From Deltaproteobacteria bacterium (GTDB lineage: Bacteria > Myxococcota > JADLHZ01): a DNA stretch of 64,000 nucleotides. The notes under the pieces are model-generated. The model was not told where the DNA came from, did not search any database, and saw only the letters and a program-made list of their open reading frames with translations. A program made the position numbers and the translations under genes. This document shows positions 37,942 through 46,691 of the stretch, piece by piece. The stretch's first letter is position 1. Every line of letters starts with the position of its first letter. Location of the stretch: positions 124,001 to 188,000 of the forward strand of contig JADLHZ010000007.1 of NCBI GenBank assembly GCA_020848545.1, given 5' to 3'.

Positions 37942-40461
37942 ATGGTCGCACGGATCGGACTCGCGTTCTGTTCGCTGGCTTGGCTCGTCGCTTGTGGATC
38001 GCGGACGGTGAAATCGGACGAGGCGCCGGTCGTCGCGCTCGTCGAAGCAGCGGCGACCGCGCGGCCCAGCGCGCCATCGCCATCGCCATCGCCATCGCCA
38101 TCGCCATCGCCATCGCCATCGCCATCGCCATCGCCATCGCCATCGCCATCGCCATCGCCATCGCCATCGCCATCGCCATCGCCATCGCCCGATCCGGCGC
38201 AAGAGCTCGCGTTCGTCGAAGCCGACGTGAGCGACGGCAACGCCGCCACCGCCGCCGACAACAAGTCCTTCGCCGACGACGGCTGGTCGCTCGCGCCCGC
38301 GCCGGCGCCGGACATGCGCCTGGTCGCCTACGATCCCGCGCTCGCCAATGAAGCGCCGGCGGCGCTCCTCGCGCAGCTGCAATCGACGACGCCCGCCGCG
38401 CCCGACGTGCCCGCGATCAAAGAGATCGCCGCCTCCGCGAGCGACGTGCGCCTGCGCCTCGCCGCGGTGGAAGCGCTCGGCCGCACGCCGGCGCCGGTCG
38501 CCCAAGACGCGCTCGTCGACCTCCTGCACACGAACGCCCTCACGCTGGATCCCGAGACCCGCCGCGTGGCCGCCGCGCGCATCATCCCGAAGAAGCTCAC
38601 GGACACAGTCGTGACGAAGATCGCGCCGCTCCTCGATACGAGCGCGCTCGGGGACGTGGAGAAGAACCAGCTCGCGTTCACGCTCTCGGCCATCGCCGTG
38701 CGCGATCGCCAAGAGCTGCCGGTCGCCTTGACCAACAACCTCTCGACGCTCGCCAAGCAACGGCTGACGACGCAGACGACGGCGATCCAGCTCGATCCCT
38801 ACGTGAAGACCTCGCTGCGCCAGCAGATCGCGGTCGCGCCAACGACGCTCGCGCTCGCTCCCTCGGCCGCGCTCGCGACGCCGGTCACCGCTGCGCCGAT
38901 CACCGCGGCTCCCGCCACGACTTACACGATCGCCCCCATCTTCGTCCCGATCGATTGGACGCTGCTCCTCAAGTGGCGTTGCAAACGCGCCGACGGCACC
39001 ACGTGCACCGCCGCTGATCGGGCGAACACCGGCCTGCGCCAGATCGTGCTCCTCCCCGCCGGCTACGCCGCGAGCGACGAAGCCACGTTCTGGACCGACT
39101 TCGATCGCATGGTCACGCTGATGACCCAAGCGAGCAGCGCCGGCTCGTCGTGGAGCGTGCAGAAGAAGAACCAGCTCCTGTTCATCGGCTACTTCCTGCC
39201 GAGCACGCCGCTCGGATCGCAGGGCGCGCTCTTCGACGCCGCGATCCGCCCGCACCCGATCCGCGGCTACGCGACGACGCTCGACCAGAACGCCGTCTAC
39301 AATAAGGTGGCGCAGATCGGCGCCGAGATCAGCGGGCTGCGCCCGATGACTGTCGGCGTCATCTTCAACACGATGCAAGAAGGCACCACGGGGAACGCCT
39401 CACCGCCGTCGGTCGTCGGCAAAGCGTACGGCATCGCCAAGTGGACCCGGCGCGACCTCGACGAGCGCGGCGCTTACCTCCCGGTGCACGAGCTCGCGCA
39501 CGCCGGCCTGAACTTCCTCGACGAGTACGTGGAGCAAGGTTTTCAGGACGTCGACATCCGCTCGCTCGACGTGCTGACACCGCTCGTGCTCCTCGACGGC
39601 TCGTGGGGCGGCGCGCTCGACGCCATCGGCGATCTCGTGGGCGTGTACGACATGCGCATCAGCGACATCTTGGCGAACAACGGCAGCGACAACATCGCGA
39701 CGACGAAGGTGCCGGCCACCGTCGACACCTACGGCTTCGGCAAAGAGAGCTACGGCTACGAAGGCGGCATGTTCTTCGGCCGCGGCACCTGGCACATGCC
39801 GACGTCGAACTTGATGAACAGCGGCTTCGTGCAGCGCGGCCCGGGCGACACCTTCGCGTTCGCGCATTCGCCAGCGCAGCAAGCGGTCGTCAACGAAGCG
39901 TTCGGCGCCGGCGCCCACCGGCCGAACGATCGCCTGCGAAACGTGGGGCCGGGCGACAGCTGGCCCGCGGCGTTCGGCTCGTCCACGAAGGTCGTGCTCT
40001 TCGACGGCGACAAGCTCCACCACTTTCACCCGACGCAGACGTACAGCGTGCAAGTCGGCTGGTGGGAGCGCACCTGGTACGTGTGCTGGGCCGGGCCGTT
40101 TCCGTACCCCTGCTACAGCGAAGACTGGAAGACGGCGACACGCACGGTCGCCGCGCGCGAGCGCACGATCCGCTTGCAGCTCACCGCCGCGTATGGCCTC
40201 GCGGGTTTACTGCAGCGCGCGGCGTGCGCCTTCGGCGTCACCCAGATCGAGACCGGCGGCGGCACCTTCCGCCTCTGCGATCAAAGCCTCGACGAGATCA
40301 CCGGCGCCTTCGTGCCGACGGTCGTCTTCCGCTTGCCTTACCAAGAGGTCTCGGTGCCGGCGTCGCAGTGGATGACGAAGTACTGGTGGCACTTCAAGAC
40401 GCACAACGGCACACACGAGTCGGGCTACACGGGGTGGTCGAGCTTCATCCGCACCTTCTGA
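37942..40461 (+). CDS. M64-like metallopeptidase lipoprotein with HEAT-like region and (Pro-Ser)19 linker
   Basis: An 839-residue predicted lipoprotein (lipobox LVAC, about Cys18) preceded by a GGAGGT ribosome binding site. A microsatellite-encoded (Pro-Ser)19 stretch (residues 45-82) forms a stalk. Residues about 110-260 are helical repeats of HEAT type (LRLAAVEALGRTPAPVAQDALVDLL). The middle contains VHELAHAGLNFLDEYVE, with zinc ligands His516 and His520, catalytic Glu517, and the downstream DEY, as in M64 (IgA protease-like) metallopeptidases, whose signature is HExGHxxxxLxDEY. C-terminal parts are beta-rich with several Cys and Trp (WWERTWYVCWAGPFPYPCY). It probably acts at the cell surface on extracellular proteins. 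Confidence 0.75.
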   Translation: MVARIGLAFCSLAWLVACGSRTVKSDEAPVVALVEAAATARPSAPSPSPSPSPSPSPSPSPSPSPSPSPSPSPSPSPSPSPSPDPAQELAFVEADVSDGNAATAADNKSFADDGWSLAPAPAPDMRLVAYDPALANEAPAALLAQLQSTTPAAPDVPAIKEIAASASDVRLRLAAVEALGRTPAPVAQDALVDLLHTNALTLDPETRRVAAARIIPKKLTDTVVTKIAPLLDTSALGDVEKNQLAFTLSAIAVRDRQELPVALTNNLSTLAKQRLTTQTTAIQLDPYVKTSLRQQIAVAPTTLALAPSAALATPVTAAPITAAPATTYTIAPIFVPIDWTLLLKWRCKRADGTTCTAADRANTGLRQIVLLPAGYAASDEATFWTDFDRMVTLMTQASSAGSSWSVQKKNQLLFIGYFLPSTPLGSQGALFDAAIRPHPIRGYATTLDQNAVYNKVAQIGAEISGLRPMTVGVIFNTMQEGTTGNASPPSVVGKAYGIAKWTRRDLDERGAYLPVHELAHAGLNFLDEYVEQGFQDVDIRSLDVLTPLVLLDGSWGGALDAIGDLVGVYDMRISDILANNGSDNIATTKVPATVDTYGFGKESYGYEGGMFFGRGTWHMPTSNLMNSGFVQRGPGDTFAFAHSPAQQAVVNEAFGAGAHRPNDRLRNVGPGDSWPAAFGSSTKVVLFDGDKLHHFHPTQTYSVQVGWWERTWYVCWAGPFPYPCYSEDWKTATRTVAARERTIRLQLTAAYGLAGLLQRAACAFGVTQIETGGGTFRLCDQSLDEITGAFVPTVVFRLPYQEVSVPASQWMTKYWWHFKTHNGTHESGYTGWSSFIRTF
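38074..38187 (+). repeat. (CCATCG)19 hexanucleotide tandem repeat within the metallopeptidase gene
   Basis: Nineteen perfect copies of CCATCG, encoding alternating Pro and Ser. Because the unit is six bases, changes in copy number keep the frame and only alter the stalk length. The same unit occurs at 51501-51548 and 58206-58246. Confidence 0.95.
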
Positions 40462-40556
40462 AGCAATCTCAGCGGCAAAAATTCGCCGCGCCGGGTACGA
40501 TAAATTGCGAAGATGCGGAAGAAATCGCATAGGCGACCTGTTGTAGTCCCCAAGTC

Positions 40557-40928
40557 GTGCTCACCGTCGTGCTGCCCCTGATGTTGCGCCCACTGCAAAC
40601 GGTCGTCGTTCTGACCTGCTGCATCGGGTCTTCGCCCGAATCGGCCGACCGCGCCGTGCCGCAAGCCAACGCGTTCGTCCGACCCGCGCACGCCGCCATC
40701 GAAGCCGTGCAGCAGCCGGAGCACGCGACGGTCACGCAGCTCGCCGTCTTCGAAGAAGACACCGACGACGAACGCGACTCGACTGAAGAAGACGGCTGGC
40801 TCCCGACCGCCGGCGCCGCCGCGTTCACGACTTCGCTGCACGTCGACTGGCTCCGCCCCACCGCTCGCAAGCTCCGCGCCCTCGTGTGTGAGAGTCACTT
40901 CGCGCGCGGCCCCCCCGCCCTCGCGTAG
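40557..40928 (+). CDS. possible exported protein
   Basis: A 123-residue frame starting at GTG 40557. The N-terminus MLTVVLPLMLRPLQTVVVLTCCIGSS is hydrophobic like a signal peptide or lipoprotein signal, with a Cys-Cys pair. The rest is acidic in the middle (VFEEDTDDERDSTEEDGW) and unlike any family I know. It lies in the gap between the metallopeptidase and the efflux operon and may be a short exported protein. The support is only the hydrophobic start and the acidic, non-arginine composition. Confidence 0.4.
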   Translation: MLTVVLPLMLRPLQTVVVLTCCIGSSPESADRAVPQANAFVRPAHAAIEAVQQPEHATVTQLAVFEEDTDDERDSTEEDGWLPTAGAAAFTTSLHVDWLRPTARKLRALVCESHFARGPPALA

Positions 40929-40977
40929 CTCCAGAACCTCGTCACCTTCAGCGTCCCTTTTTACGTCGGGAACGTCG

Positions 40978-42063
40978 ATGATCACGCGTCGCCTCGAGAT
41001 TTTTTCTCTTGCTCTCACCGCACTGCTCGCCGCGCGCTGCTCCGCGCACGGCGGCCACAACGAAGCGCCCAAGTTTCCAACGACGAGCCCCGCGCGCACC
41101 GACACCGAAGTCACGCGCGAGTACGTCGGCCAGATCCGCGCGATCCAACACATCGAGCTGAGAGCCCTCGAGCGCGGCTACCTGCAAGACATCTTCGTCG
41201 ACGAAGGCCAGGTCGTGAAGAAGGGCAAGCTGATGTTCCAAGTCGCGCCGACGATCTACCAAGCGGAGCTGCACAAGGCGCAGGCCGAGGCCGGCTTCGC
41301 CGAGATCGAGTACGCGAATACGAAGAAGCTCGCCGAAGGGCACGTCGTCTCGCCGAACGAGCTCGCCCTGAGCCAAGCGAAGCTCGACAAAGCGAAGGCC
41401 GAAGCCGAGCTCGCCAAGGCGCACCTCACCTTCACCGAGATCCGCGCGCCCTTCGACGGCATCATGAACCGCTTGCTCGTGCGAAAGGGCAGCCTGCTCG
41501 ACGAAGGCGAGCTGCTCAGCACGCTCTCCGACAACAGCAAGATGTGGGTCTACTTCAACGTCAACGAGGCCGAGTACTTGGACTACAAGTCGCACCAGGA
41601 CGGCGCCGACACCTCCGAGGTCGAGCTGATCATGGCGAACGCCGAGCCCTTCGAGCAGCACGGGCGCATCGAGACCATCGAGGGCGAGTTCAACAACGAC
41701 ACAGGCACCATCGCTTTTCGCGCCACCTTCGAGAACCCGAAGGGGCTCTTGCGCCACGGCCAGACCGGCAAGGTGCGGATGAAGTCGGCGCTGAAGAACG
41801 CGCTCGTCATCCCCCAGAAGTCGACCTTCGACATCTTGGACAAGAAGTTCGTCTTCGTCGTCGGTGAAGACAGCGTCGTGCACGCCCAGCAGATCGTCAT
41901 CGCCAAGGAGCTGCCGCAGGTCTACGTCGTCGCCAGCGGCATCACCGAGAAGGACAAGATCCTGCTCGAAGGCCTGCGCAAGGTGAAGGACGGAGACAAG
42001 GTGTCGACGAGCTACTTGGAGTCCCAGGCCGTCTTGTCGCACTTGGAAGCGCCCGCCAACTAA
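40978..42063 (+). CDS. RND efflux periplasmic adaptor (membrane fusion protein)
   Basis: A 361-residue HlyD/AcrA-family adaptor linking the inner-membrane pump to the outer-membrane channel. The N-terminal signal carries a cysteine (ALLAARC, Cys22), so it may be lipid-anchored like AcrA. Standard parts follow: EVTREYVGQIRAIQHIELRA with the lipoyl half, the coiled-coil hairpin (QAELHKAQAEAGFAEIEYANTKKL to ELALSQAKLDKAKAEAELAK), the second lipoyl half TEIRAPFDGIMNRLLVRKGSLL and a beta-barrel. The ATG at 40978 has a GTCGG upstream but no strong ribosome binding site. It is followed 18 bp later by the pump gene. Confidence 0.92.
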   Translation: MITRRLEIFSLALTALLAARCSAHGGHNEAPKFPTTSPARTDTEVTREYVGQIRAIQHIELRALERGYLQDIFVDEGQVVKKGKLMFQVAPTIYQAELHKAQAEAGFAEIEYANTKKLAEGHVVSPNELALSQAKLDKAKAEAELAKAHLTFTEIRAPFDGIMNRLLVRKGSLLDEGELLSTLSDNSKMWVYFNVNEAEYLDYKSHQDGADTSEVELIMANAEPFEQHGRIETIEGEFNNDTGTIAFRATFENPKGLLRHGQTGKVRMKSALKNALVIPQKSTFDILDKKFVFVVGEDSVVHAQQIVIAKELPQVYVVASGITEKDKILLEGLRKVKDGDKVSTSYLESQAVLSHLEAPAN

Positions 42064-42080
42064 TCCGATCGGAGCGCCTC

Positions 42081-45000
42081 ATGTTCTCCCGCTTCATGCA
42101 TCGTCCCGTGCTCGCGATCGTCGTCTCGCTCGTGCTGATCTTCCTCGGGCTCTTGGCGATGCGCACGCTGCCGGTGTCGCAGTTCCCCGAGATCTCACCG
42201 CCGCGTGTGATCGTCTCGATCGCGTATCCGGGATCGAGCGCCGACGTGCTCGTCACGTCCACGCTCGTGCCGCTGGAAAAGGCGATCAACGGCGTGCAGG
42301 GCATGAAGTACATCATCTCCGACGCGACGAGCGCCGGCGAAGCGACCATCCAAGTCATCTTCGAGCTCGGCTCGGATCCGAACCGCGCCGTCGTCAACGT
42401 GAAGAACGCCGTCGACCAAGTGCTGAACCAGCTGCCGCCGCTCGTGCAGCGCGAAGGCGTCGTCGTCTCGCCGGTGCAGCCGAGCATGCTGATGTACGTG
42501 AACCTCTACAGCACGAACAAAGACGCCGACGAGAAGTTCATCTACAACTTCGCCAACGCCAACATGCTCCCCGAGATCAAGCGCATCCCCGGCGTCGGCC
42601 GCGCGCAGATCTTGGGCAGCCGCCAGTTCGCCATGCGCGTGTGGCTCAAGCCGGATCGCATGCGCGCCTACAACGTCTCGACCGAAGAGGTCATGAAGGC
42701 GATCGACGAGCAGAGCGTGATCGGCCGCCCGGGCCGCACCGGCATCAGCTCAGGCAAGCGCTCGCAGGCGATCGAGTACGTGCTCATTTACGAAGGCCGC
42801 TACAACCGGCCCGAGCAGTACGCGTCGATCATCATCAAGTCGACGCCGGAGGGCGAGTTCCTTCGTCTCAAGGACATCGCCGACGTGGAGCTCGGCAGTG
42901 AGTTCTTCGACATCTACTCCGATCTCGACGGCAAGCCCTCGGCCGCGATCGTGCTCAAGCAGAACGTGGGCAGCAACGCCAACGACGTCATCGCGTCCGT
43001 GAAGGCCACCCTCGAGGAGCTGCGGCCGTCGTTCCCGCCGGGCATGGACTTCGAGGTCAGCTACGACGTCTCGAGCTTCCTCGACGCGTCGATCGAGAAG
43101 GTGACGCACACCTTGCTCGAGGCGTTCATCTTGGTGGCGCTCGTCGTCTTCATCTTCCTTGGCGATTGGCGGTCGACGTTGATCCCCACGCTCGCCGTGC
43201 CGGTGTCGCTGATCGGCACCTTCGCTGTCATGCAGGCGTTCGGCATGACCATCAACCTCATCACGCTCTTCGCGCTCGTCCTCGCCATCGGCATCGTCGT
43301 CGACAACGCGATCGTCGTCGTCGAAGCCGTGCATGCGAAGATGGCCGAGGAGCACATCTCACCCTACAAGGCGGTGACCAAGGTGCTCGACGAGATCAGC
43401 GGCGCGATCATCGCGATCACGCTGATGATGACCGCGGTGTTCGTTCCGGTCGCGTTCATGACCGGCCCCGTCGGCATCTTCTACCGGCAATTCGCGATCA
43501 CGATGGCGACCGCGATCATCATCTCGGGTGTCGTCGCGTTGACGCTGACGCCGGTGCTCTGCGCGATGATCTTGAAGGCGCACCGCCCGGGGCAGAAGCG
43601 GAAGACGCCGGTCGGGCTCTTCATCGATTGGTTCAACAAGAACTTCGAGAAGGTGGCCGGAAGGTACACGAGCCTCCTGCGGCTCATCGTCACGCGGCGC
43701 CTCGTCACCTTCGGCATGTTCGCGGCGTTCGCGATCGGGATCTTCGTGATCAACGCGCGGCTGCCGTCGGGCTTCGTGCCGAACGAGGATCAAGGCATGA
43801 TCTACGCGATCATCCAGACGCCGCCGGGCTCCACCCTCGAGCAAACGAACGCCGTCGCCAAGCACGTGCAAGCGATCGTCAAGGAGGTCGAAGGCGTGCA
43901 GTCGGTATCGTCGCTCGCCGGCTACGAAGTGCTGACCGAAGGCCGCGGCTCGAACGCCGGCACCTGCCTCATCAACTTGAAGCCGTGGTCCAAGCGCAAG
44001 CACTCGGTGACCGAGATCATCGAAGAGCTCGAAGAGAAGACCAAAGACATCGGCGCCATCGTCGAGTACTTCGAGCCGCCGGCCGTGCCGGGCTACGGCG
44101 CCGGCGGCGGCTTCGCGCTGCGCATGCTCGATAAGACGAACTCGACCGACTATCAGGAGTTCGACAAGGTCAACCAGCACTTCATGGACGCGCTGCGCGA
44201 GCGGAAGGAACTGAGCGGCCTCTTCACCTTCTTCGCCGCGAACTATCCGCAGTACGAGGTGGTCATCGACAACGGCCTCGCGATGCAGAAGGGCGTGTCG
44301 ATCGGCAAGGCGCTCGAGAACCTGAACATCTTGATCGGCAGCACCTACGAGCAGGGCTTTGTGCGCTTCGGCCAGTTCTTCAAGGTCTACACACAAGCCG
44401 CGCCGGAGTATCGCCGCTTGCCCGACGATCTCTTGCAGCTCTACGTGAAGAACGATCACGATCAGATGGTGCCGTACTCGGCGTTCATGAAGCTGCGAAA
44501 GACGCAGGGGCCGAACGAGATCACGCGCTACAACCTCTACAACTCGGCGGCGATCCGCGGCGCGCCGGCAAAAGGCTACACGAGCAGCGATGCGATCCGC
44601 GTCGTGCGCGAGGTGGCGGCGCAGTCACTGCCGCGCGGCTACGACATCGCGTGGGAAGGCTTGTCGTACGACGAAGCGAAGCGCGGAAACGAAGCGCTCT
44701 ACATCTTCTTGGTCGTGCTGCTCTTCGTCTACCTGGTGCTCGCCGCGCAGTACGAGAGCTTCGTCATTCCGCTCGCGGTGATCCTGTCGTTGCCCGCCGG
44801 CGTGTTCGGATCGTTCCTACAGCTCCAGCTCATGGGGCTCGCCAACGACATCTATGCGCAGGTCGGCTTGGTGATGCTCGTCGGCCTGCTCGGCAAGAAC
44901 GCCGTGCTCATCGTCGAGTTCGCGGCGCAGAAGCACGCGCAGGGCCTCACCGTGGCCGAGGCCGCGATCGAAGGCGCCAAGGTGCGCTTCCGGCCGATCT

Positions 45001-45242
45001 TGATGACCTCGTTCGCGTTCGTCGCCGGCTTGATCCCGCTCGTCGTCGCCACCGGCCCGGGCGCCGTCGGCAACCGCACGATCGGCTCGGCGGCGTTGGG
45101 CGGCATGCTCCTCGGCACCGTGTTCGGCGTCATCGTCGTGCCCGGCCTCTATTACGTGTTCGCGAAGATCGCCGAAGGCAAGTCGCTCATCCGCGACGAA
45201 GACGAGAGCCCCCTCACCGAGGACCTGGTTCATCATGTGTAG
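42081..45242 (+). CDS. RND efflux transporter, HAE1 (AcrB/MexB/MexF) family
   Basis: A 1053-residue inner-membrane proton-driven pump. Twelve transmembrane helices flank two large periplasmic loops. TM4 reads LAIGIVVDNAIVVVEAVHAKM; the first acidic proton residue is kept, but the second (AcrB Asp408) is Asn, as in some HAE1 members such as the MexF group. TM10 has GLLGKNAVLIVEFAAQ (the key Lys). The N-terminal VLAIVVSLVLIFLGLLAMRTLPVSQFPEISPP and PPRVIVSIAYPGSSADVL are typical. The substrate range is unknown. The pump gene overlaps the outer-membrane factor gene by eight bases. Confidence 0.93.
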   Translation: MFSRFMHRPVLAIVVSLVLIFLGLLAMRTLPVSQFPEISPPRVIVSIAYPGSSADVLVTSTLVPLEKAINGVQGMKYIISDATSAGEATIQVIFELGSDPNRAVVNVKNAVDQVLNQLPPLVQREGVVVSPVQPSMLMYVNLYSTNKDADEKFIYNFANANMLPEIKRIPGVGRAQILGSRQFAMRVWLKPDRMRAYNVSTEEVMKAIDEQSVIGRPGRTGISSGKRSQAIEYVLIYEGRYNRPEQYASIIIKSTPEGEFLRLKDIADVELGSEFFDIYSDLDGKPSAAIVLKQNVGSNANDVIASVKATLEELRPSFPPGMDFEVSYDVSSFLDASIEKVTHTLLEAFILVALVVFIFLGDWRSTLIPTLAVPVSLIGTFAVMQAFGMTINLITLFALVLAIGIVVDNAIVVVEAVHAKMAEEHISPYKAVTKVLDEISGAIIAITLMMTAVFVPVAFMTGPVGIFYRQFAITMATAIIISGVVALTLTPVLCAMILKAHRPGQKRKTPVGLFIDWFNKNFEKVAGRYTSLLRLIVTRRLVTFGMFAAFAIGIFVINARLPSGFVPNEDQGMIYAIIQTPPGSTLEQTNAVAKHVQAIVKEVEGVQSVSSLAGYEVLTEGRGSNAGTCLINLKPWSKRKHSVTEIIEELEEKTKDIGAIVEYFEPPAVPGYGAGGGFALRMLDKTNSTDYQEFDKVNQHFMDALRERKELSGLFTFFAANYPQYEVVIDNGLAMQKGVSIGKALENLNILIGSTYEQGFVRFGQFFKVYTQAAPEYRRLPDDLLQLYVKNDHDQMVPYSAFMKLRKTQGPNEITRYNLYNSAAIRGAPAKGYTSSDAIRVVREVAAQSLPRGYDIAWEGLSYDEAKRGNEALYIFLVVLLFVYLVLAAQYESFVIPLAVILSLPAGVFGSFLQLQLMGLANDIYAQVGLVMLVGLLGKNAVLIVEFAAQKHAQGLTVAEAAIEGAKVRFRPILMTSFAFVAGLIPLVVATGPGAVGNRTIGSAALGGMLLGTVFGVIVVPGLYYVFAKIAEGKSLIRDEDESPLTEDLVHHV

Positions 45243-46638
45243 GCGCCTGGCGATCCTATCCGTCGCGTTGGCGTTCTCGGGCTGCTGGCCGGCGCTCGAG
45301 CACCCACCGCGCCTCGAGAGCACGAGCATGCCCGCGAGCTTCCCGAGCGAAGACGATGCGGCGAATTCGGCGCAGCTCGCGTACAACGCGTTCTTCACCG
45401 ACCCGAAGCTCACCGCGCTGATCGAGACGGCGCTCACGAACAACCAAGAGTTGAACATCGTCGCGCTCGAGATCGACATCGCCAAGACCGAGATCATGAC
45501 CCGTGAGGGCGAGTTCCTGCCACGGCTCGACTTCAAGGTGGGCGCCGGCATCGAGAAGGTGGGCAAGTACACGAGCCAAGGCGCGGCCGACGAGGCGAAC
45601 GGCGTCCCAGAGCACCTCGCCGATTTTCAGCTCGGCTTCTCGGCGTCGTGGGAGATCGACATCTGGTCGAAGCTGCGCAACGCCACGAAGGCGGCGACGC
45701 TGCGCTACTTGGGCTCGGTCGAAGGTAGAAAGTTCGCCGTCTCGGTCTTGGTCGCCGAGATCGCGGAGAGCTACTACGAGCTCTTGGCCCTCGACGGGCA
45801 GCTCGACGTCTTGAAGCAGAACATCTCGATTCAAAAGAGCGCGCTCGAGGTCGTGCGCCTGCAGAAGGAGGCGGCGCGCGTCAGCGAGCTCGCCGTCAAG
45901 CGCTTCGAGGCCGAGGTGCTGAAGAACCAGAGCCGGCTGTTCACCGTGCAGCAGCAGATCGTCGAGGCCGAGAGCCGCATCAACTTCCTCGTGGGCCGCT
46001 TCCCGCAGACGATCGACCGCAGCACGGAAAGCTTCGCGACCCTGGTTCCCGCGACGGTTCACGCCGGCATCCCCTATCAGCTCTTGGAAAACCGTCCGGA
46101 CGTGAAGCGCGCAGAGCTCGCGCTCGGCGCCGCCAAGCTCGACGTGAAGGTGGCGAAGGCCGCGTTTTTGCCGAAGCTCGGGATCGGGGCCAACATCGGC
46201 TACCAATCGTTCGACTTCTTGAAGATGCTCGCGACGCCGGCGTCCTTGCTCTACAGCGCCGGGGCCGATCTCCTGGTGCCCCTGCTCAACCGAAAGGGCT
46301 TGAACGCGGACTACTACGCGGCGAACGCCAAGCAGATGCAGGCGGTCGTCGCTTACGAGCGCGCGATCCTGAAAGCGTACATCGAGGTGGCCAACCGCGT
46401 GAAGCTCATCGGCAACTTGGAGCAGAGCTACGCGCTGCGCAGCCAAGAAGTCGAGAAACTGAACGAGTCGGTCGACATCTCGTCGCGCTTGTTCAACTCG
46501 GCGCGGGCGGATTACATGGAAGTCTTGCTGACGAGAAGAGACGCGCTCGAGTCGCAGATGGAGCTCATCGAGCTGAGGAAGCAGCAGATGACGAGCGTCG
46601 TTGGGTTGTACCAGGCGCTCGGAGGAGGCTGGCGGTAG
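45235..46638 (+). CDS. outer-membrane efflux protein (TolC/NodT family)
   Basis: A 467-residue lipoprotein of the NodT branch (lipobox AFSGC, Cys17). It forms the outer-membrane channel of the tripartite pump. The two-fold repeat of the TolC fold is visible: ALTNNQELNIVALEIDIAKTEI ... AEIAESYYELLALDGQLDVL and, later, AYERAILKAYIEVANRVKLIGN ... LFNSARADYMEVLLTRRDALESQMELIELRKQQM. The linker motif YQLLENRPDVKRAELALGAAKLDVKVAKAAFLPKLGIGA is standard. It starts inside the pump gene's last codons (45235 versus the stop at 45242), so expression is coupled. Confidence 0.92.
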   Translation: MCRRLAILSVALAFSGCWPALEHPPRLESTSMPASFPSEDDAANSAQLAYNAFFTDPKLTALIETALTNNQELNIVALEIDIAKTEIMTREGEFLPRLDFKVGAGIEKVGKYTSQGAADEANGVPEHLADFQLGFSASWEIDIWSKLRNATKAATLRYLGSVEGRKFAVSVLVAEIAESYYELLALDGQLDVLKQNISIQKSALEVVRLQKEAARVSELAVKRFEAEVLKNQSRLFTVQQQIVEAESRINFLVGRFPQTIDRSTESFATLVPATVHAGIPYQLLENRPDVKRAELALGAAKLDVKVAKAAFLPKLGIGANIGYQSFDFLKMLATPASLLYSAGADLLVPLLNRKGLNADYYAANAKQMQAVVAYERAILKAYIEVANRVKLIGNLEQSYALRSQEVEKLNESVDISSRLFNSARADYMEVLLTRRDALESQMELIELRKQQMTSVVGLYQALGGGWR

Positions 46639-46691
46639 AGGAGACTTCCCGCACTTGGCCTGCGCCTCGCACTTCGGCTAACCATTCGTCT

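Noticed and set aside
37892-38351. Long alternating Met-Ala or Ile-Ala frames over the hexamer repeat
   Set aside because: They are products of the hexanucleotide array in other frames; only the Pro-Ser frame belongs to a protein with signal peptide and domains.
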